Source: Alteromonas confluentis | GTDB lineage: Bacteria > Pseudomonadota > Gammaproteobacteria > Enterobacterales > Alteromonadaceae | Direction: 5' to 3' | DNA: 64,000 bases | NCBI RefSeq assembly: GCF_001757105.1 | Contig: NZ_MDHN01000045.1 | Span: forward strand, 1 to 64,000 | Shown: one piece after another, positions 1 to 9,105 of the stretch | Position numbering within the stretch: position 1 is the first letter of the stretch | Layout: each line of letters starts with the position of its first letter | Made by a program: the position numbers and the translations under genes | Notes under the pieces: model-generated | What the model was told of the DNA's origin: nothing | What the model saw: only the letters and a program-made list of their open reading frames with translations | Databases searched by the model: none

Positions 1-319
1 TCTCGTACAGATGCTTCTGGTTTATCACCAGAGACGGTGTCAGGCTTCCCCAGTTACTGCACTGGCTCCCTGTTAGAAATCCCACCCTCAAGCACAATAC
101 AGGACTGACCGAGTATCGGGCTTCACGCTATTTTGCACGCTTACCCTCCTGCATTGCCGAATCAGGTTCACTTTCGTTGTGTACTTCTAACTTCCTATGG
201 CTTCCTTCAGACCCTGCCGTTAGCCAGCAACGCCCTTGCCATTCGGATTATCTTCCCCTCAGTCAGGGTGATTCAGGCTTCTTTCAACCTGACGGGTTTG
301 CCAGCTTCGCTGGGCAAAC
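1..319 (-). mobile_element. Group II intron-like 5' RNA segment (partial)
   Basis: This 319-nt stretch holds no credible gene. Read on the minus strand it begins just beyond the tRNA-Ser terminator with a hairpin (GTTTGCCCAGC at 319-309, GAA loop, GCTGGCAAAC at 305-296). It continues with structured RNA-like sequence, including AGGTTGAAAGAAGCC and GGGTCTGAAGGAAGCC, which resemble domain I of bacterial group II introns. It runs off the left edge, so domains V/VI and any reverse transcriptase cannot be seen. The canonical GUGYG intron start is not present (GTTTG is seen). Placement directly behind a terminator fits the known target preference of bacterial class C introns. The call is from memory of sequence style and is tentative. 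Confidence 0.4.
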
Positions 320-324
320 AAACA

Positions 325-351
325 AAAACACCGCCTGATAGGCGGTGTTTT
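325..351 (-). terminator. Rho-independent terminator of tRNA-Ser
   Basis: An 11-bp perfect stem (AAAACACCGCC / GGCGGTGTTTT) with a 5-nt loop lies immediately 3' of the minus-strand tRNA gene and is followed on that strand by a T-rich run. Confidence 0.85.
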
Positions 352-358
352 CTAGAAT

Positions 359-451
<93 letters not shown>

Positions 452-464
452 GTAAGTGGTGCGT

Positions 465-492
465 ATCTTAATGATATTTTTATGGCTGTAAA
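465..492 (-). promoter_or_regulatory. Sigma-70 promoter of tRNA-Ser
   Basis: On the minus strand a -35 TTTACA (492-487) and a -10 TAAGAT (470-465) are separated by 16 nt. Transcription would start a few bases before the tRNA 5' end at 451. Confidence 0.55.
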
Positions 493-704
493 GGGATAAT
501 TTTAAAAAACTGTTTAAGCGCTTATGTTTTAAACAAACTGGTCTGGATTTACCCCAACTTGCGTATTAATTAAACGTAAGATGTTACAAGGGGTGTCTTT
601 GATGTGGAAAGCACTTGAAATATTGAACCAAAACCCATACAAATGACCTAAGATTACATCACCATATTTTTTTGGTTTTTAACGATATCCTTCTGGAGGA
701 AACA

Positions 705-1370
705 ATGGATCAACGTTCGATGTATGCAGGTGCATCTCAACAGTCAGTATTGCAAACCAATAAGGTACTTCGCAATACTTATATGCTGCTTGCCATGACC
801 CTGGCTTTCAGTGCTGTTTGTGCCGGCATTGCCATGGCAGTAGGTATTTCACCTATTATGTCTCTGGTAATGACCATCGGCGCTTTCATCACTTTATTCG
901 TAGTTCAGAAAAAAGCGGATTCTGCTTCCGGTATTTACTGGGTATTTGCTTTCACCGGCTTGATGGGTGCATCTTTGGGTTACACATTGCAGTTTTATCT
1001 CGCAATGGGTGGTCCGGGCCTTATCATGCAGGCTTTAGGTGCAACAGCACTGGTATTCTTCGCGCTTTCTGGTTATGCACTCACCACTAAGAAAGACTTC
1101 TCATTCCTGGGCGGTTTTCTGATTGTTGGTTTGGTTGTGGCCATAGTTGCTGGTATCGCTAACATATTCTTTATGGTACCTGCGGTTTCACTGGCAATTA
1201 GTGCAGCAATTGTTTTCATTATGTCTGGTTTCATTCTGTTCGATACCAGCCGTATTGTTAACGGTGGCGAAACTAACTACATTCGTGCAACAGTATCGAT
1301 GTACCTGAACATCTACAACCTGTTCACAGCAATTCTGCATCTGTTAGGTGCGTTCGGTAGCGACGACTAA
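705..1370 (+). CDS. yccA: YccA-like Bax inhibitor-1 family membrane protein
   Basis: A 221-residue protein with seven predicted hydrophobic segments, the layout of the BAX inhibitor-1/UPF0005 family. In E. coli the homologue YccA (219 residues) sits in the inner membrane and modulates the FtsH protease. The ATG at 705 is chosen because GGAGGA lies 6 nt upstream and the resulting length matches the family; an in-frame upstream start at 672 has no such site. The C-terminal part keeps the family pattern FDTSRIVNGGE. A terminator follows 21 nt after the stop. The tus sulfur-relay genes follow, and tRNA-Ser lies upstream on the other strand, as in enterobacteria. Confidence 0.9.
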   Translation: MDQRSMYAGASQQSVLQTNKVLRNTYMLLAMTLAFSAVCAGIAMAVGISPIMSLVMTIGAFITLFVVQKKADSASGIYWVFAFTGLMGASLGYTLQFYLAMGGPGLIMQALGATALVFFALSGYALTTKKDFSFLGGFLIVGLVVAIVAGIANIFFMVPAVSLAISAAIVFIMSGFILFDTSRIVNGGETNYIRATVSMYLNIYNLFTAILHLLGAFGSDD

Positions 1371-1391
1371 TCGTTACCCGTGAGTCTGGAG

Positions 1392-1418
1392 AAAACACCC
1401 CAAACGGGGTGTTTTTTT
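1392..1418 (+). terminator. Terminator after yccA
   Basis: A stem AAAACACCCC / GGGGTGTTTT with a 4-nt loop is followed by a run of T. It ends only 6 nt before the tusD start codon, so it lies in what would be the tusD leader if transcription began upstream. Confidence 0.8.
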
Positions 1419-1424
1419 ATTTCT

Positions 1425-1778
1425 ATGTCTAATTACACTGTCCTTGTTACATCAGCGCCTTATGACGACCAGGGAGTGTCTACTGCCCTTGCCTTCTGTC
1501 ATCAGCTTTTGGCTGATGGACATCATATAGACCAAATATTTTTTTATCAGCGTGGGATTTATAATGCGATGCCCGCAATGGCCCCGCCGAATGATGAAAC
1601 CAATTATTTCACGGCATGGAAAACACTAAATCAGAACCATAATGTCACATTACGGGTTTGTATGACCGCTGGCGAAAAGCGCGGTGTAAATGCAAATGAC
1701 ATTGTACCGTTTGAACAAACGGGTCTGGGTGAATTTTTTGCCGATTTACACAACAGCAAACATCTGGTGCAATTCTAA
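1425..1778 (+). CDS. tusD: Sulfurtransferase TusD
   Basis: A 117-residue DsrE-family protein, catalytic subunit of the TusBCD complex. TusBCD takes persulfide sulfur from TusA and passes it to TusE for 2-thiolation of the wobble uridine of Lys, Glu and Gln tRNAs. The active-site cysteine is visible as Cys79 in VTLRVCMTAGEKRG. The start at 1425 aligns with the E. coli N-terminus; a GTG at 1380 would add 15 residues encoded by the terminator hairpin and is rejected. No Shine-Dalgarno is seen, because the codon directly follows the terminator T-run. The stop overlaps the tusC start (TAATG). Promoter use and initiation are therefore unclear. Confidence 0.9.
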   Translation: MSNYTVLVTSAPYDDQGVSTALAFCHQLLADGHHIDQIFFYQRGIYNAMPAMAPPNDETNYFTAWKTLNQNHNVTLRVCMTAGEKRGVNANDIVPFEQTGLGEFFADLHNSKHLVQF

Positions 1779-2143
1779 TGGCTAAACTATTGATTAGATT
1801 GACCAGCGCACCTTATGGTACCAGCGATGCATCTGACGGATTGGATTTTGCACTTGCCGCTACGAACTACGGTCATGAGGTAGTGATAATATTCGAAGGC
1901 AATGGTCTGTATCAGCTATTGCCGCAAAAGAAAGTCAACGGGGTTAAAGATCAAAGCAAGCGACTTAAATCATTACCGTTTTTCGATATTGAAGAATGCT
2001 ATTACGCGCAAAGCGATATAGAACGCCAGGGCATGAGTACACAAAGCTATTCATTAGATATCGTATCAGACTTAGCTGAGCCTCTCGACGATGCAGGAAT
2101 TATCTTTCTTGTCGAACAAGCCGATCACGTGGTGACATTTTAA
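1778..2143 (+). CDS. tusC: Sulfurtransferase complex subunit TusC
   Basis: A 121-residue DsrF-type protein with the family opening RLTSAPYGTSDASDG and the FEGNGLYQLL segment. TusC is a structural subunit of the heterohexameric TusBCD complex in the cytoplasm and lacks a catalytic cysteine, which agrees with this sequence. It overlaps tusD by one base at its start and tusB by one base at its end, so the three subunits are very probably translated in a coupled manner. The length matches E. coli TusC (119 residues). Confidence 0.92.
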   Translation: MAKLLIRLTSAPYGTSDASDGLDFALAATNYGHEVVIIFEGNGLYQLLPQKKVNGVKDQSKRLKSLPFFDIEECYYAQSDIERQGMSTQSYSLDIVSDLAEPLDDAGIIFLVEQADHVVTF

Positions 2144-2406
2144 TGATAGTAACGATTAATACGGCCACAGAAACCACGCAAATGTATCGCTACCTCGCTG
2201 CAGCGAATGTGGCAGGATCACCGGTGATATTGTTAGAAGATGGCGTGTATCAGGTATATAAACTTGCCAGTTTGTGCTCAACACTGAAAGTACGTCAGCT
2301 CGACGCCGAACAACGTGGTGTGCAAGTAGAAGACGCAGCCTTGATAACAGACAGTGAAATTGTAGTGCTTATAGAGCAATACGGTAAACAGGTAGTAGTG
2401 AAATGA
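2143..2406 (+). CDS. tusB: Sulfurtransferase complex subunit TusB
   Basis: An 87-residue DsrH-type protein, the smallest TusBCD subunit. The typical segment ILLEDGVYQVYKL and a short C-terminal part (SEIVVLIEQYGKQVVVK) are present. Position between tusC (1-base overlap) and tusE (4-base ATGA overlap) supports the call strongly, since TusB proteins diverge in sequence. It helps assemble the complex that relays sulfur to TusE; no catalytic residue is assigned here. Confidence 0.88.
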   Translation: MIVTINTATETTQMYRYLAAANVAGSPVILLEDGVYQVYKLASLCSTLKVRQLDAEQRGVQVEDAALITDSEIVVLIEQYGKQVVVK

Positions 2407-2747
2407 GTGACACCCATTTTTTAGAGTATAACGGCGCGCAAATAGCGGTAGACAAAAACGGCTATCTTTTGGACCACACACAATGGGACGAAGGCATGGC
2501 GCCGCTTTTAGCTGAACAAGAAAATATTGAACTAACGGATGCGCACTGGGAAGTGGTGCGATTCGTTCGCGCATTTTATCTGGAATACGACACCAGCCCA
2601 GCTATTCGCGCACTGGTGAAAGCCATTGCTGCCGAGCACGGACCAGAAAAAGGCAATAGCCGCTATCTACAGCGCCTCTTTAAGAAAGGACCCGCAAAGC
2701 AGGCTACTAAACTGGCGGGACTGCCGAAACCGGCAAAGTGTTTATAA
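2403..2747 (+). CDS. tusE: Sulfur relay protein TusE (DsrC family)
   Basis: A 114-residue DsrC/TusE protein. The family signature is the penultimate cysteine on a flexible C-terminal arm, seen here as Cys113 in PKPAKCL. This cysteine accepts persulfide from TusD and hands it to MnmA for tRNA s2U34 synthesis. The conserved segments DAHWEVVRFVRAFY and GNSRYLQRLF are present. It overlaps tusB through ATGA and ends the operon; a strong bidirectional terminator follows. There is no dissimilatory sulfite reductase nearby, so the tRNA thiolation role is favoured over a DsrC role in sulfite reduction. Confidence 0.93.
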   Translation: MSDTHFLEYNGAQIAVDKNGYLLDHTQWDEGMAPLLAEQENIELTDAHWEVVRFVRAFYLEYDTSPAIRALVKAIAAEHGPEKGNSRYLQRLFKKGPAKQATKLAGLPKPAKCL

Positions 2748-2762
2748 TTTTCTATCAGACAC

Positions 2763-2795
2763 AAAAAAGCGGAGTTAATTGCTCCGCTTTTTTTA
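2763..2795. terminator. Bidirectional terminator between tusE and serS
   Basis: A GCGGAG / CTCCGC core flanked by A6 and T7 runs lies between the convergent tusE and serS genes and can serve both strands. Confidence 0.85.
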
Positions 2796-2811
2796 CAGCT
2801 GCCAGAAATTA

Positions 2812-4107
2812 TCAGGAAGGTTTAATTTCTGTTACGCCAGCCATGTAAGGAACCAATACTTCCGGGACTTTCACACTGCCGTCAGCTTGCTGGTAGTTTT
2901 CAAGAACCGCTACCAATGTACGCCCTACCGCTAAGCCAGAACCGTTTAATGTGTGCAGCAATTCTGGTTTATTTGTTTCAGGGTTACGGTAACGTGCTTG
3001 CATTCTGCGCGCCTGGAAATCCAGCATGTTTGAGCAAGATGAAATCTCGCGATAAGTATCCTGCGCCGGTAGCCACACTTCCAAATCGTAGGTTTTGCAC
3101 GAACCAAAGCCCATATCGCCAGTACACAACAAAACTTTGCGGTATGGCAGACCCAATTTCTGCAGGATCACTTCAGCATGACCGGTTAGTTCTTCCAGCG
3201 CATTAAAGGAATCTTCAGGCTTCACCAGTTGCACAAGCTCAACTTTCTCGAATTGATGCTGACGAATTAGCCCGCGAGTATCGCGACCATACGAACCGGC
3301 TTCACTGCGGAAACAAGGTGTATGTGCAGTCATTTTTACCGGCAATTGCTTCGCATCAAAGATTTCGTCACGGGCAATGTTAGTCAATGGTACTTCGGCA
3401 GTTGGGATCAAAGAAAGCCCCTGTCCTTCTTCCGTAGCGGGTTTGGTGTGGAAAAGATCTTCACCGAATTTTGGCAGTTGCCCAGTACCGTACAAGCTGT
3501 CATGGTTTACCAGGTAAGGTACATACATTTCCTGATAGCCGTGTTCGCCGGTGTGGGTGTCTAACATGAATTGCGCGAGTGCACGGTGTAAACGCGCCAC
3601 CTGGCCACGCATTACCACAAAGCGGCTTCCTGTGAGTTTAGTTGCCACTTCGAAGTCGGCGCCCTTACCCAAACCTTCCGCGACATCAACATGGTCTTTT
3701 ACTTCAAAATCGAAAGAAGCAGGTGTGCCCCACTTGGTAATTTCAACATTGTCGTTTTCGTCTTTACCTGCAGGAACAGAAGCATCCGGTAAGTTAGGAA
3801 TGCCCTGTGTCAATGCACTGATCTCGCTAAGTAATGCATCAAGTTCGGCTTTTGCGGCATCCAGATCATCGCCTAACTGCCCGACTTCAGCCAACAGTGG
3901 TGCGATGTCTTGACCCTGTGCTTTAGCTTTACCGATAGATTTACTACGAACATTACGCTCGTTTTGCAATTCCTGCGTTTTGGTCTGTAAACCCTTACGC
4001 TTCTCTTCCAGTGCGTTAAATGCATCTACGTCCAGCGTGAAACCACGCTCTGCAAGACGCTTCGCGGTGTTATCGATGTCTGCGCGAAGTAACTTTGGAT
4101 CTAACAT
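2812..4107 (-). CDS. serS: Serine-tRNA ligase
   Basis: A 431-residue class II aminoacyl-tRNA synthetase that charges tRNA-Ser (and tRNA-Sec where present) in the cytoplasm. The N-terminal 110 residues form the antiparallel coiled coil that reads the long variable arm. The catalytic domain shows motif 2 (TPCFRSEAGSYGRDTRG) and motif 3 (NGSGLAVGRTLVAVLE). Length matches the bacterial family (about 430). It is the last gene of the ftsK-lolA-rarA-crcB-serS run and starts 10 nt after crcB. One of its substrates, tRNA-Ser(UGA), is encoded 2.4 kb away. Confidence 0.98.
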   Translation of the reverse strand: MLDPKLLRADIDNTAKRLAERGFTLDVDAFNALEEKRKGLQTKTQELQNERNVRSKSIGKAKAQGQDIAPLLAEVGQLGDDLDAAKAELDALLSEISALTQGIPNLPDASVPAGKDENDNVEITKWGTPASFDFEVKDHVDVAEGLGKGADFEVATKLTGSRFVVMRGQVARLHRALAQFMLDTHTGEHGYQEMYVPYLVNHDSLYGTGQLPKFGEDLFHTKPATEEGQGLSLIPTAEVPLTNIARDEIFDAKQLPVKMTAHTPCFRSEAGSYGRDTRGLIRQHQFEKVELVQLVKPEDSFNALEELTGHAEVILQKLGLPYRKVLLCTGDMGFGSCKTYDLEVWLPAQDTYREISSCSNMLDFQARRMQARYRNPETNKPELLHTLNGSGLAVGRTLVAVLENYQQADGSVKVPEVLVPYMAGVTEIKPS

Positions 4108-4117
4108 GTAATTCTTT

Positions 4118-4501
4118 TTATCCTTTCATCATTGCTATGGCTGCCCAGCCTGCTAACAGGCAAAGGCAGACATTCAGTAACACATTGGCAACAGCTTTCA
4201 TGATCAGGCCGTTTTCCAGTAGTGTCAGCGTTTCAATTGAAAACGTGGAGAAGGTGGTAAAGGCGCCTAATAAGCCCACACCAATAAGCGCCCGATACGG
4301 TGATTCCACCAGTTCGTGCCGCTCTATGAATCCATATAAAAGTGCCAGGCTGAAAGAGCCCACCACATTGACGGTGAGTGTACCAAACGGTAACGCTTTT
4401 CCAAACCAGGAATCGATGTTTGAACTAACAAAATAGCGCAAGCAGGCCCCCATGGCACCGCCAGCGGCAATATAACAGTAAAGTACAATCCCTGTTGGCA
4501 T
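4118..4501 (-). CDS. crcB: Fluoride channel CrcB/Fluc
   Basis: A 127-residue protein with four hydrophobic segments and the Fluc signatures GGAMGACLRY, GTLTVNVVGSF and LLGAFTTFSTFS. Fluc proteins form dual-topology dimers in the inner membrane and let fluoride leave the cell, protecting enolase and pyrophosphatase. It lies between rarA (4-nt gap) and serS (10-nt gap), so it is probably co-transcribed with housekeeping genes. No fluoride riboswitch is visible in front of it. Confidence 0.95.
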   Translation of the reverse strand: MPTGIVLYCYIAAGGAMGACLRYFVSSNIDSWFGKALPFGTLTVNVVGSFSLALLYGFIERHELVESPYRALIGVGLLGAFTTFSTFSIETLTLLENGLIMKAVANVLLNVCLCLLAGWAAIAMMKG

Positions 4502-4505
4502 TGTG

Positions 4506-5819
4506 TTATCCCTTTTTATTCCATGCTTGTTGATTGAGTGCGTCGAGAAAATCCCGCTTCGCTTTTAGTTTTTGTTCCAGCCCACGCTCGGAAGGCTCGT
4601 AGAACCGATTCCCAGCAAGTTCAGGTGGCAGATACACTTCACCCGCCGCAAAAGCGTTTGGCTCGTTATGGGCATACCGGTACTCATCACCGTGGCCGAG
4701 CTCTTTTAGCAGTGCGGTTGGGGCATTTCGCAGATGAATGGGAACAGGATAATCAGGCGCTTTTGCGGCTAACTGCTTCGCCTGCGAGAACGCCATATAG
4801 ACCGCATTGCTCTTTGGTGCCAGAGCACAATACACCGCAGCCTGAGCAATAGCCCGTTCACCCTCTGCGGGTCCAACACGATGATAACAGTCCCATGCGG
4901 TCACGCAAATGTGCAAGGCTCTGGGGTCGGCGTTGCCGATATCTTCAGACGCAATCGCCAGCAACCGTCTTGCTACGTACAGTGCATCGCCGCCACCATT
5001 GAGAATTCTGGCGTACCAATACAACGCGGCATCAGGATCAGAGCCCCTTACCGATTTATGAAAAGCAGAAATGAGATCATAAAACGCATCACCGCCTTTA
5101 TCATAGGCTGCGACTTTTTCACCTACCGCTTGTTCAATGTCGGCAAGGACGATTTCGTCACCTTCAGCAAAATCACTGGCTAATTCGAGATACGTGAGCA
5201 ATCTACGTCCATCCCCAGCACATAAACCAACCAGCGCACTGCGCGCTTCATCTGTAAGCGACAACCCGCGACTGCCAAGACCTTTCTCGGTGTCGTGTAA
5301 TGCGCGTTCTAGCAAACGATTCAGCGCCTCATCGTCAAGTGCTTTGAGTACATATACCCGGGTTCGGGACAGTAACGCATTATTCAGTTCGAACGATGGG
5401 TTTTCGGTGGTAGCACCAATGAAAGTCACCACACCAGATTCAACAAAAGGCAAAAAGGCATCTTGTTGGCTCTTATTGAAGCGATGTACTTCATCGACAA
5501 ACAACAGGGTTCGCTGACCATGACGCTTATCTATCTCTGCCTGTTCCATGGCAGCACGTACATCTTTCACACCCGCCGTCACTGCTGACAACCTCACAAC
5601 TTTTGCATGAGTATATTGGGCAATCATTTCCGCCAAGGTGGTTTTGCCGGTGCCTGGCGGTCCCCACAAGATCATCGAGTGACACTGTCCCGCCTCGAGC
5701 ATTTTTCTCAGCGGTTTACCCTCGCCTAATAAATGCTGCTGGCCTGCATATTCATCAATGCTGACAGGGCGCATCCGCGCCGCAAGCGGCGCGTAATCAT
5801 CCTGGGAAAATAAACTCAC
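4506..5819 (-). CDS. rarA: Replication-associated recombination protein A
   Basis: A 437-residue AAA+ ATPase (RarA/MgsA; WRNIP1 family). RarA acts at stalled or collapsed replication forks and interacts with SSB. Walker A is seen as GPPGTGKTT near residue 53 and Walker B as LLFVDEVHRFNKSQQ near residue 106; the sensor segment FIGATTENPSFELN is present, and the C-terminal part carries the tetramerisation and DUF3816-like region. Its start codon overlaps the lolA stop (ATGA), a coupling also found in enterobacteria. Length fits the family (E. coli 447). Confidence 0.96.
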   Translation of the reverse strand: MSLFSQDDYAPLAARMRPVSIDEYAGQQHLLGEGKPLRKMLEAGQCHSMILWGPPGTGKTTLAEMIAQYTHAKVVRLSAVTAGVKDVRAAMEQAEIDKRHGQRTLLFVDEVHRFNKSQQDAFLPFVESGVVTFIGATTENPSFELNNALLSRTRVYVLKALDDEALNRLLERALHDTEKGLGSRGLSLTDEARSALVGLCAGDGRRLLTYLELASDFAEGDEIVLADIEQAVGEKVAAYDKGGDAFYDLISAFHKSVRGSDPDAALYWYARILNGGGDALYVARRLLAIASEDIGNADPRALHICVTAWDCYHRVGPAEGERAIAQAAVYCALAPKSNAVYMAFSQAKQLAAKAPDYPVPIHLRNAPTALLKELGHGDEYRYAHNEPNAFAAGEVYLPPELAGNRFYEPSERGLEQKLKAKRDFLDALNQQAWNKKG

Positions 5820-6442
5820 CGCTGGTCGTCAACTATGTAAGAATCAGAAAAAGAAGGCGTAAAGGCATCGGCTGCCAGTGGAAATTGGGTCTCAACGGCA
5901 CTGAATTTCAGACTGCTGATTTGCTCCTGCGCATCTAGCGTGGTTAAACCGACTAAGGCGTCATCACTGAAAATAAGGGTAAGTTCACGAATCTGTCCTT
6001 CCTGATTCACCGGCGTAACAAAGTACTCGTCACTAGCCGCATCCGCTTTTCTCACCACAAACTTTGACCAAGTTTCATCGTCCGTAGCAGTGATCAACAT
6101 AATAGGGTTATCTTTAACCGCTTTTTTCTGATCGATAATCGTGACTTGCTCGACGAAAGGGTCGATATTCCAAACGGTTTCACCATCGGCCACCAAGGTA
6201 TTTTCGTCGGGTGATACCGTTTCCCAGCGTAATTTATCCGGACGGGCAAGCACAATATTTCCATTGGCTTCATGAACCACATTACCTTCGGTGTCAGTAA
6301 TGGTTTGTTTGAACATCGCTTTATACTGACTGATATGTGAGAGCAAGGTGCGCAATTCGGTGGTTGCCTGATCATCAGCCAACGCTACAGATGAAAAACT
6401 AAGAGAACATACCATTGCCGATAATGCTAAAACCTGACGCAT
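5816..6442 (-). CDS. lolA: Outer membrane lipoprotein carrier LolA
   Basis: A 208-residue periplasmic chaperone that receives lipoproteins from LolCDE and passes them to LolB at the outer membrane. An N-terminal signal peptide of about 22 residues ends in SVALA before DDQATTEL. The mature part shows the LolA pattern with FKQTITDTEGNVVHEANG and RPDKLRWE. It starts 5 nt downstream of ftsK and overlaps rarA by 4 nt, an order shared with E. coli. The window contains several LolA clients (BamC and two small lipoproteins). Confidence 0.96.
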   Translation of the reverse strand: MRQVLALSAMVCSLSFSSVALADDQATTELRTLLSHISQYKAMFKQTITDTEGNVVHEANGNIVLARPDKLRWETVSPDENTLVADGETVWNIDPFVEQVTIIDQKKAVKDNPIMLITATDDETWSKFVVRKADAASDEYFVTPVNQEGQIRELTLIFSDDALVGLTTLDAQEQISSLKFSAVETQFPLAADAFTPSFSDSYIVDDQR

Positions 6443-6447
6443 ATTAA

Positions 6448-9105
6448 TTACTCCTTCGGTGCAGGTGGTGCCAGAACTTCCCGGTTACCGTTGTGGCCCG
6501 GTGAAGATACGACACCGTTTGCTTCCATTTGTTCTACCAGGCGGGCTGCGCGATTGTAACCAATTCTGAATTTTCGCTGCACTGAGGATACACTGGCACG
6601 TCGTGTTTCAGTAACAAATGCAACGGCTTCATCGAAGAAAGCATCGTATTCCTCATCGGTATTCTCTGACGCCTCACCGGGTAACAGAATTTCGGCTGAC
6701 GATTCACCGTTTAGAATTTCATCGATGTAATTGGGTTTACCGCGCTTCTGCCAGTCGCTAACCACCGCGTGTACTTCATGATCGTCAACAAATGCACCAT
6801 GCACCCGGGTAGGAACTGGGCTGCCTGGCGGCAAATACAGCATATCACCCATGCCGAGAAGGGCTTCTGCGCCCTGTTGGTCAAGGATAGTGCGGGAATC
6901 AATTTTACTGGATACCTGGAACGCAATACGGGTAGGAATATTGGCCTTAATCAGACCAGTAATAACGTCTACCGATGGGCGTTGAGTCGCAAGGATAAGA
7001 TGTATTCCCGCAGCACGGGCTTTCTGTGCAATCCGGGCGATTAGTTCTTCTACTTTTTTGCCGACAATCATCATCATATCAGCGAATTCGTCCACCACCA
7101 CGACAATCGCAGGCAATTTCTCGAGGTCAGGCGCTTCCTGCTCCATACTGTCTTCGGTACGCCACAGTGGATCTTTAATCGGCTCGCCGTCTTCAATGGC
7201 TTGCAGCACTTTGGCGTTATAACCTTTGAGGTTACGTACGCCCAGCGCAGACATTAGCTTGTAACGACGCTCCATTTCGCCCACACACCAACGCAAGGCA
7301 TTGGCGGCTTCTTTCATGTCGGTAACCACTTCAGCAAGCAAATGCGGAATGCCTTCATATACCGAAAGCTCGAGCATTTTCGGGTCAATCATTATCATGC
7401 GTACATCTTCTGGCTTAGACTTATACAGCAAGCTCAGAATCATCACGTTCACGCCTACCGATTTACCTGAACCCGTGGTACCGGCTACCAGCAAATGTGG
7501 CATTTTCGCAAGATCAACCACCACAGGTTTTCCGCTGATATCCGCACCTAATACCATGGTTAGCGCCGATTTATTACTCTGGAAAGCGTCGCAGGTGATC
7601 ACTTCTTTTAAGCTTACCATCTCGCGCTTTTTGTTCGGTAACTCAAGACCAATAACCGACTTACCAGGAATAACTTCCACCACGCGTACTGACATTGCAG
7701 ACATAGCACGGGCTAAGTCTTTTGAAAGACCTGTAATCTTACTGACTTTCACACCAGGTGCTAAATCAAGTTCGAATCGGGTAATCACCGGGCCTGGATA
7801 AACACCTACCACGTTCGCTTCAATGTTAAAGTCTTTCAATTTGTCTTCAACCAGGCGGGAAAGCATGTCCATTTCCTCCTGGGTAATGGGGTTTTCTTTC
7901 CGATTCGGGCGATCCAACAGTTCAAATGAAGGCATGGGACCAAGTGCAGCAATTTCCGCTTTTTCTGCTTTTTTTGCAGCTACGGCCTCTGCCAACGTGG
8001 TAGGCGCTTTCGGCTTTTGCGAAGCAGGCGCAGTGCCCGACGTTTCAGGCTGTTGGGCAGCCGTTTGTTCTTCTGTCCACGGTGGCGTATTGATACCACT
8101 TTCCGTACTTGTGTTGTCGGTTTCTGAGACATCATCAAACGCAGAGAAAGTGGGTTCCGATTTTTCTACTTCGGGCTCTGATGAGGCTTTCTCTTTTGCT
8201 GGCATGACTTTTTCTTTTAAGCTGCTAAAAGAAAATCCTGAAGATTTGCTATCTTTGGTATCACCTTTGTCGCTGCTGCCTTCATTCAGGGTATATTCGG
8301 GTTCTTCTTCGTCAGCAAACACTTCATCTGGAATACTAAAAGAAGGTTCATCCCTGTTTGAACTGCCATATGTACGGCCGGTTGAAGTTTTCGTGGGCTT
8401 TTCATCTTCTGCAGGAGGCGCAGCCCTCAACGTTGTCACATCGAGAGAATCGTCACTCCCCTGCCCCGCTGATTTTTCTGGAGAAGAAAGCGCAAGACGT
8501 GGCATTTCAAGACCAATAAGCTGCTGCGGTACCGTGATCGTTTTGCGTCCAAACCATATGGTGGCACTTCCCAGACCATCGATTATATCCAACCAGCTGA
8601 TGCCGGTTAGCAAGGTAAAACCGGTGCAGGAAAAACAAAGCAACAAAAGAATGGTACCGGCAGTATTAAAATACGGAATGAGCGCTGAACTAATGACATC
8701 ACCCACAAAGCCGCCGGCAGAAAAGTTATACAAATCGTTGAAATTAATGCTGGCGATGCCTGTTACGCCCAACGCAATCAGCAAGCCGCCGATGATACGC
8801 AATCCGATAGTAAGATAATCGAACTCATCAAGATCTTTCACATGCTGGAAAAGAAACCAGCCAATGAAGGCAAAACAGAAAGGTAATAAATAGGCCAGCC
8901 AACCAAAGCTAAACAATAAAAGATCGGCAACCCATGCCCCGGTAGCACCAACCCAGTTGTGTACATCGAGTTGCAGCCCGGCCTGACTCCATCCCGGATC
9001 GCCGGGATGAAAGGAGGCTAATGCTAGTAGAATGAAGAAAGCGAACACACTGGCGACAATCATGCCGGCCTCGAGTAATCGCTGAACACCTGTTAAACGC
9101 GCCAT
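6448..9105 (-). CDS. ftsK: DNA translocase FtsK
   Basis: An 885-residue division protein that anchors at the septum and pumps chromosomal DNA towards dif, activating XerCD. Four transmembrane segments occupy about residues 14-190. A linker rich in Ser, Glu, Pro and Thr spans about 200-390 and is far shorter than the E. coli linker (1329-residue protein). The motor follows with Walker A GTTGSGKS near residue 540, Walker B VVVVDEFADMMM near 667 and ILATQRPSVDVITGLIK. The C-terminal winged-helix gamma domain (about 820-880) carries RRASVSSVQRKFRIGYNRAA and would read KOPS sites. It heads the ftsK-lolA-rarA-crcB-serS run. Confidence 0.97.
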   Translation of the reverse strand: MARLTGVQRLLEAGMIVASVFAFFILLALASFHPGDPGWSQAGLQLDVHNWVGATGAWVADLLLFSFGWLAYLLPFCFAFIGWFLFQHVKDLDEFDYLTIGLRIIGGLLIALGVTGIASINFNDLYNFSAGGFVGDVISSALIPYFNTAGTILLLLCFSCTGFTLLTGISWLDIIDGLGSATIWFGRKTITVPQQLIGLEMPRLALSSPEKSAGQGSDDSLDVTTLRAAPPAEDEKPTKTSTGRTYGSSNRDEPSFSIPDEVFADEEEPEYTLNEGSSDKGDTKDSKSSGFSFSSLKEKVMPAKEKASSEPEVEKSEPTFSAFDDVSETDNTSTESGINTPPWTEEQTAAQQPETSGTAPASQKPKAPTTLAEAVAAKKAEKAEIAALGPMPSFELLDRPNRKENPITQEEMDMLSRLVEDKLKDFNIEANVVGVYPGPVITRFELDLAPGVKVSKITGLSKDLARAMSAMSVRVVEVIPGKSVIGLELPNKKREMVSLKEVITCDAFQSNKSALTMVLGADISGKPVVVDLAKMPHLLVAGTTGSGKSVGVNVMILSLLYKSKPEDVRMIMIDPKMLELSVYEGIPHLLAEVVTDMKEAANALRWCVGEMERRYKLMSALGVRNLKGYNAKVLQAIEDGEPIKDPLWRTEDSMEQEAPDLEKLPAIVVVVDEFADMMMIVGKKVEELIARIAQKARAAGIHLILATQRPSVDVITGLIKANIPTRIAFQVSSKIDSRTILDQQGAEALLGMGDMLYLPPGSPVPTRVHGAFVDDHEVHAVVSDWQKRGKPNYIDEILNGESSAEILLPGEASENTDEEYDAFFDEAVAFVTETRRASVSSVQRKFRIGYNRAARLVEQMEANGVVSSPGHNGNREVLAPPAPKE

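Noticed and set aside
7823..8818. 331-codon open frame opposite ftsK
   Set aside because: It is antisense to the low-complexity FtsK linker and membrane region; its Ser-rich composition mirrors that coding bias, and no ribosome site is evident.
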